This document shows, piece by piece, positions 5,404 to 7,207 of a DNA stretch of 7,207 nt (the first letter of the stretch is position 1; each line of letters begins with the position of its first letter). The DNA lies in the NCBI GenBank assembly GCA_903879775.1, contig CAIRMY010000202.1:1-7207 (forward strand), given 5' to 3'. Below the pieces are notes generated by a model. The model had not been told where the DNA came from. It saw only the letters and a program-made list of their open reading frames with translations, and ran no database searches. The stretch is from an uncultured Bacteroidota bacterium (GTDB taxonomy: Bacteria; Bacteroidota; Bacteroidia; NS11-12g; UBA955). The translations under genes were made by a program, and so were the position numbers.

Positions 5404-7207
5404 TCAATTTGTTACGAATATTTTTTTAGACTCAGATCCAGCAATTCCCGATACTTTCACGAAGTAAATTCCTGTCGACAAATTATAAAAATGACTCCCC
5501 GAACCGGTAGTTTCACCCTTGAATACAATTTGACCACTGCTGTTATACACAAATATCTTCACATTTTCGCCCTCAACCCTAAATCCGTCAGAAGTTCCAC
5601 TCACAATCACCTTGTCTTTTGGCTGACCCATCTGGTTTTCATCCTTTTTCTCCGCTTTAAAGCCATCTGCAAGGTCAGTTTGCTTAGATGCATTGTAACA
5701 CAAATCTTCATTGAATTTACCACTTAAACCACCACTTAATTTGATTGGTTTTCCATTGTTTGAAGCAGTTCCCCCAGTAACCAAATCCACATAATGAAAG
5801 TCAATAGAATCTGCATTGAAATTGTTTCTCTTTGGATACCAATAATTTGAACCAAGCAGCAACTTTGTTAAGCTCGCATCCCAGTATGGCTCGTTGTAAT
5901 CCATCTCTACACTTCCAGAAATATGGATTTTACTGCCACTGAAATTCACAGATCTATTGAAATTGTTATTGCCCTCTAAATAAGGCATCGCTTCTGTTAA
6001 CAGAATTGAAGTTGTATAACTATTTGAAAATGAATTGTTACCGCCATTTATTGATTTTTCTAAGAAATTTGAACTTTTATAAATTGACAAACTCATGTTC
6101 AGCTTCGATTGAATCACATTGAAACCGACTTGATTCAATGCAAAATAATTACAACGCGACAGAACATTTTGCTTCGTGAATTTTGCGCCGATTTTATTCC
6201 TGTAAAAATCATTTCTCAAAAAGAAAGCATACGACTTATTTACATATTCATTTGAAACGATCAAACCATATTCACTGTTATCTGAAAAAATGCAGTCTTC
6301 AATCAACAATTCTTCTGTTAACTTCTCAAAAATGATCCCCTTGTTGTTGTATTCAAATTTTCCTCCAGAAATACGAATTCCCGCACCCTGAAATACCATT
6401 CCAACTTTGCAATTTTGAATGCTTAAACCATTCATTGAATTAAATAAACCCAAATTGTGTGCAGTCACTCGAATTCCAGTATCCAAATCATCAAAATTGC
6501 ACTGCTGAATCTCTAAATTGTCACCTAAATAAATCAATCCTTTTCCACTTCCTTTCGCCCAATCGACAGACTTAAACTTAGATCCCTTTAAACTCACCTT
6601 TCCACCAATAACAATGGCTCCATTGCCATCAAAATTTACACATGAATTTTCTATGATCAATTGATTGATATCCTTTCCACTACTGTTTCTAGTGAACGGA
6701 AATTTAACAGGACCTTCCAATTGCAAATTCGAATAGCTTTCTTTGCCATTTCCAGTAAATTTCAACTTTACATTGTTGCCTTTTGTTACAATCTTTCCAT
6801 CACCATATCCATAGCCCTTGTTAGAAATTTTAACCATTCCCACCAAAGACGACCCTCGTGAAATTGGCTCAAATAAAACACCCGAATCTAAGACCAAATG
6901 TCCCTTGATATGCAACAATGCACCTTGGCCATTCAATATAATTTTACTGCCCAATTTCAAATGTAACGTGCTTCCACTTTCAACAATTAATTGAGCTCCA
7001 TTCCCTATTTCTAAAATGCAATTTTCGCCTATCTCAATCTCTGAACCAGATGTCATTTGTAATTTATTCAAGCCAGCTGAAACATTCAATTTGCTCCCCT
7101 TTTTTAAAGTCAATTTCGATAAGTTATGCATCACGAAAATCGTTTTGGAATTCTTATTTCCTACTGAAAATTCTGATGAATCTGTGACCATGTAACGACT
7201 CTCACCA
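5404..7207 (-). CDS. Partial T9SS-sorted beta-helix surface or secreted protein (5' end outside window)
   Basis: The frame is open to the right edge. An ATG exists at 7191-7189, but the frame continues upstream of it without a stop and the protein from that ATG has no signal peptide, which a T9SS substrate needs; I therefore treat the gene as truncated by the window. Numbering from that ATG, residues 25-105 are short glycine-turn beta repeats (GSKLNV, GSEIEI, GSTLHL, GSKIIL). Residues about 178-360 look like a right-handed parallel beta-helix with repeated 'IxxCxFxxNxxG' coils. Residues about 510-525 are a charged linker, and about 527-595 are a T9SS type A C-terminal sorting domain (VKIFVYNSSGQIVFKGE, LSTGIYFVKV, KKIFVTN ending). 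Such proteins cross the outer membrane through T9SS, lose this domain, and are released or anchored to the surface. No catalytic motif is visible, so the substrate or adhesive role is unknown. Confidence 0.85.
   Translation of the reverse strand, partial: GESRYMVTDSSEFSVGNKNSKTIFVMHNLSKLTLKKGSKLNVSAGLNKLQMTSGSEIEIGENCILEIGNGAQLIVESGSTLHLKLGSKIILNGQGALLHIKGHLVLDSGVLFEPISRGSSLVGMVKISNKGYGYGDGKIVTKGNNVKLKFTGNGKESYSNLQLEGPVKFPFTRNSSGKDINQLIIENSCVNFDGNGAIVIGGKVSLKGSKFKSVDWAKGSGKGLIYLGDNLEIQQCNFDDLDTGIRVTAHNLGLFNSMNGLSIQNCKVGMVFQGAGIRISGGKFEYNNKGIIFEKLTEELLIEDCIFSDNSEYGLIVSNEYVNKSYAFFLRNDFYRNKIGAKFTKQNVLSRCNYFALNQVGFNVIQSKLNMSLSIYKSSNFLEKSINGGNNSFSNSYTTSILLTEAMPYLEGNNNFNRSVNFSGSKIHISGSVEMDYNEPYWDASLTKLLLGSNYWYPKRNNFNADSIDFHYVDLVTGGTASNNGKPIKLSGGLSGKFNEDLCYNASKQTDLADGFKAEKKDENQMGQPKDKVIVSGTSDGFRVEGENVKIFVYNSSGQIVFKGETTGSGSHFYNLSTGIYFVKVSGIAGSESKKIFVTN

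Noticed and set aside
5320..5727. Plus-strand open frame of 135 codons overlapping the end of the surface protein gene
   Set aside because: It is antisense to a well-supported sorting domain, its product has no recognisable family or sensible composition, and it begins inside the intergenic gap. The other plus-strand frames (for example 1080-1262, 2121-2357, 4411-4632, 4856-5065) are antisense shadows of clear genes for the same reason.
7189..7191. ATG as the true start of the surface protein
   Set aside because: The frame stays open upstream to the window edge and the product from this ATG lacks the signal peptide required by a protein with a T9SS sorting domain.
1..7207. A new defence, toxin-antitoxin, CRISPR or mobile system
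   Set aside because: No repeat arrays, transposase, integrase, terminal inverted repeats, small paired genes or nuclease-helicase neighbourhoods are visible. All complete genes fit known housekeeping or envelope families.

Overview
The window looks like a chromosomal segment from a low-GC Bacteroidota bacterium, probably a gliding or T9SS-bearing lineage. The support is a GldH-type gliding lipoprotein, a large surface protein ending in a type IX secretion (T9SS) sorting domain, AT-rich intergenic DNA with Bacteroidota-style TAnnTTTG promoter-like boxes, and little Shine-Dalgarno signal. I cannot assign a genus.

Every gene reads on the minus strand, so the biological order runs from the right edge to the left. 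From 7207 down to 5404 is the C-terminal part of a beta-helix surface protein whose 5' end lies outside the window. After a 115-bp gap comes a compact run of four genes: a beta-CASP metallo-beta-lactamase-fold RNA hydrolase (5288-3876), lpxK (3879-2851, TTG start, overlapping its upstream neighbour by TTGA), gldH (2854-2363, overlapping lpxK by ATGA) and comM (2341-794, 21 bp after gldH). Two short hairpins at 718-778 probably end this transcript. A 283-bp AT-rich gap holds a 6+6 inverted repeat (574-592). The last gene (510-1) starts there and runs off the left edge. It encodes the N-terminal 170 residues of a protein of unknown function with a possible helix-turn-helix-like start.

The four-gene run mixes RNA turnover (beta-CASP enzyme), lipid A synthesis (LpxK), outer-membrane-associated gliding or secretion (GldH) and processing of incoming DNA during transformation (ComM). 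The two coupled overlaps suggest co-translation of the first three genes. LpxK and GldH share a cell-envelope theme, because T9SS cargo in this phylum can be anchored to lipopolysaccharide, but any direct link is inference. I see no mobile element, CRISPR array, RNA gene or clear new defence or biosynthetic system. Most of the window is ordinary housekeeping DNA; the left-edge gene with its inverted repeat is the least explained part.
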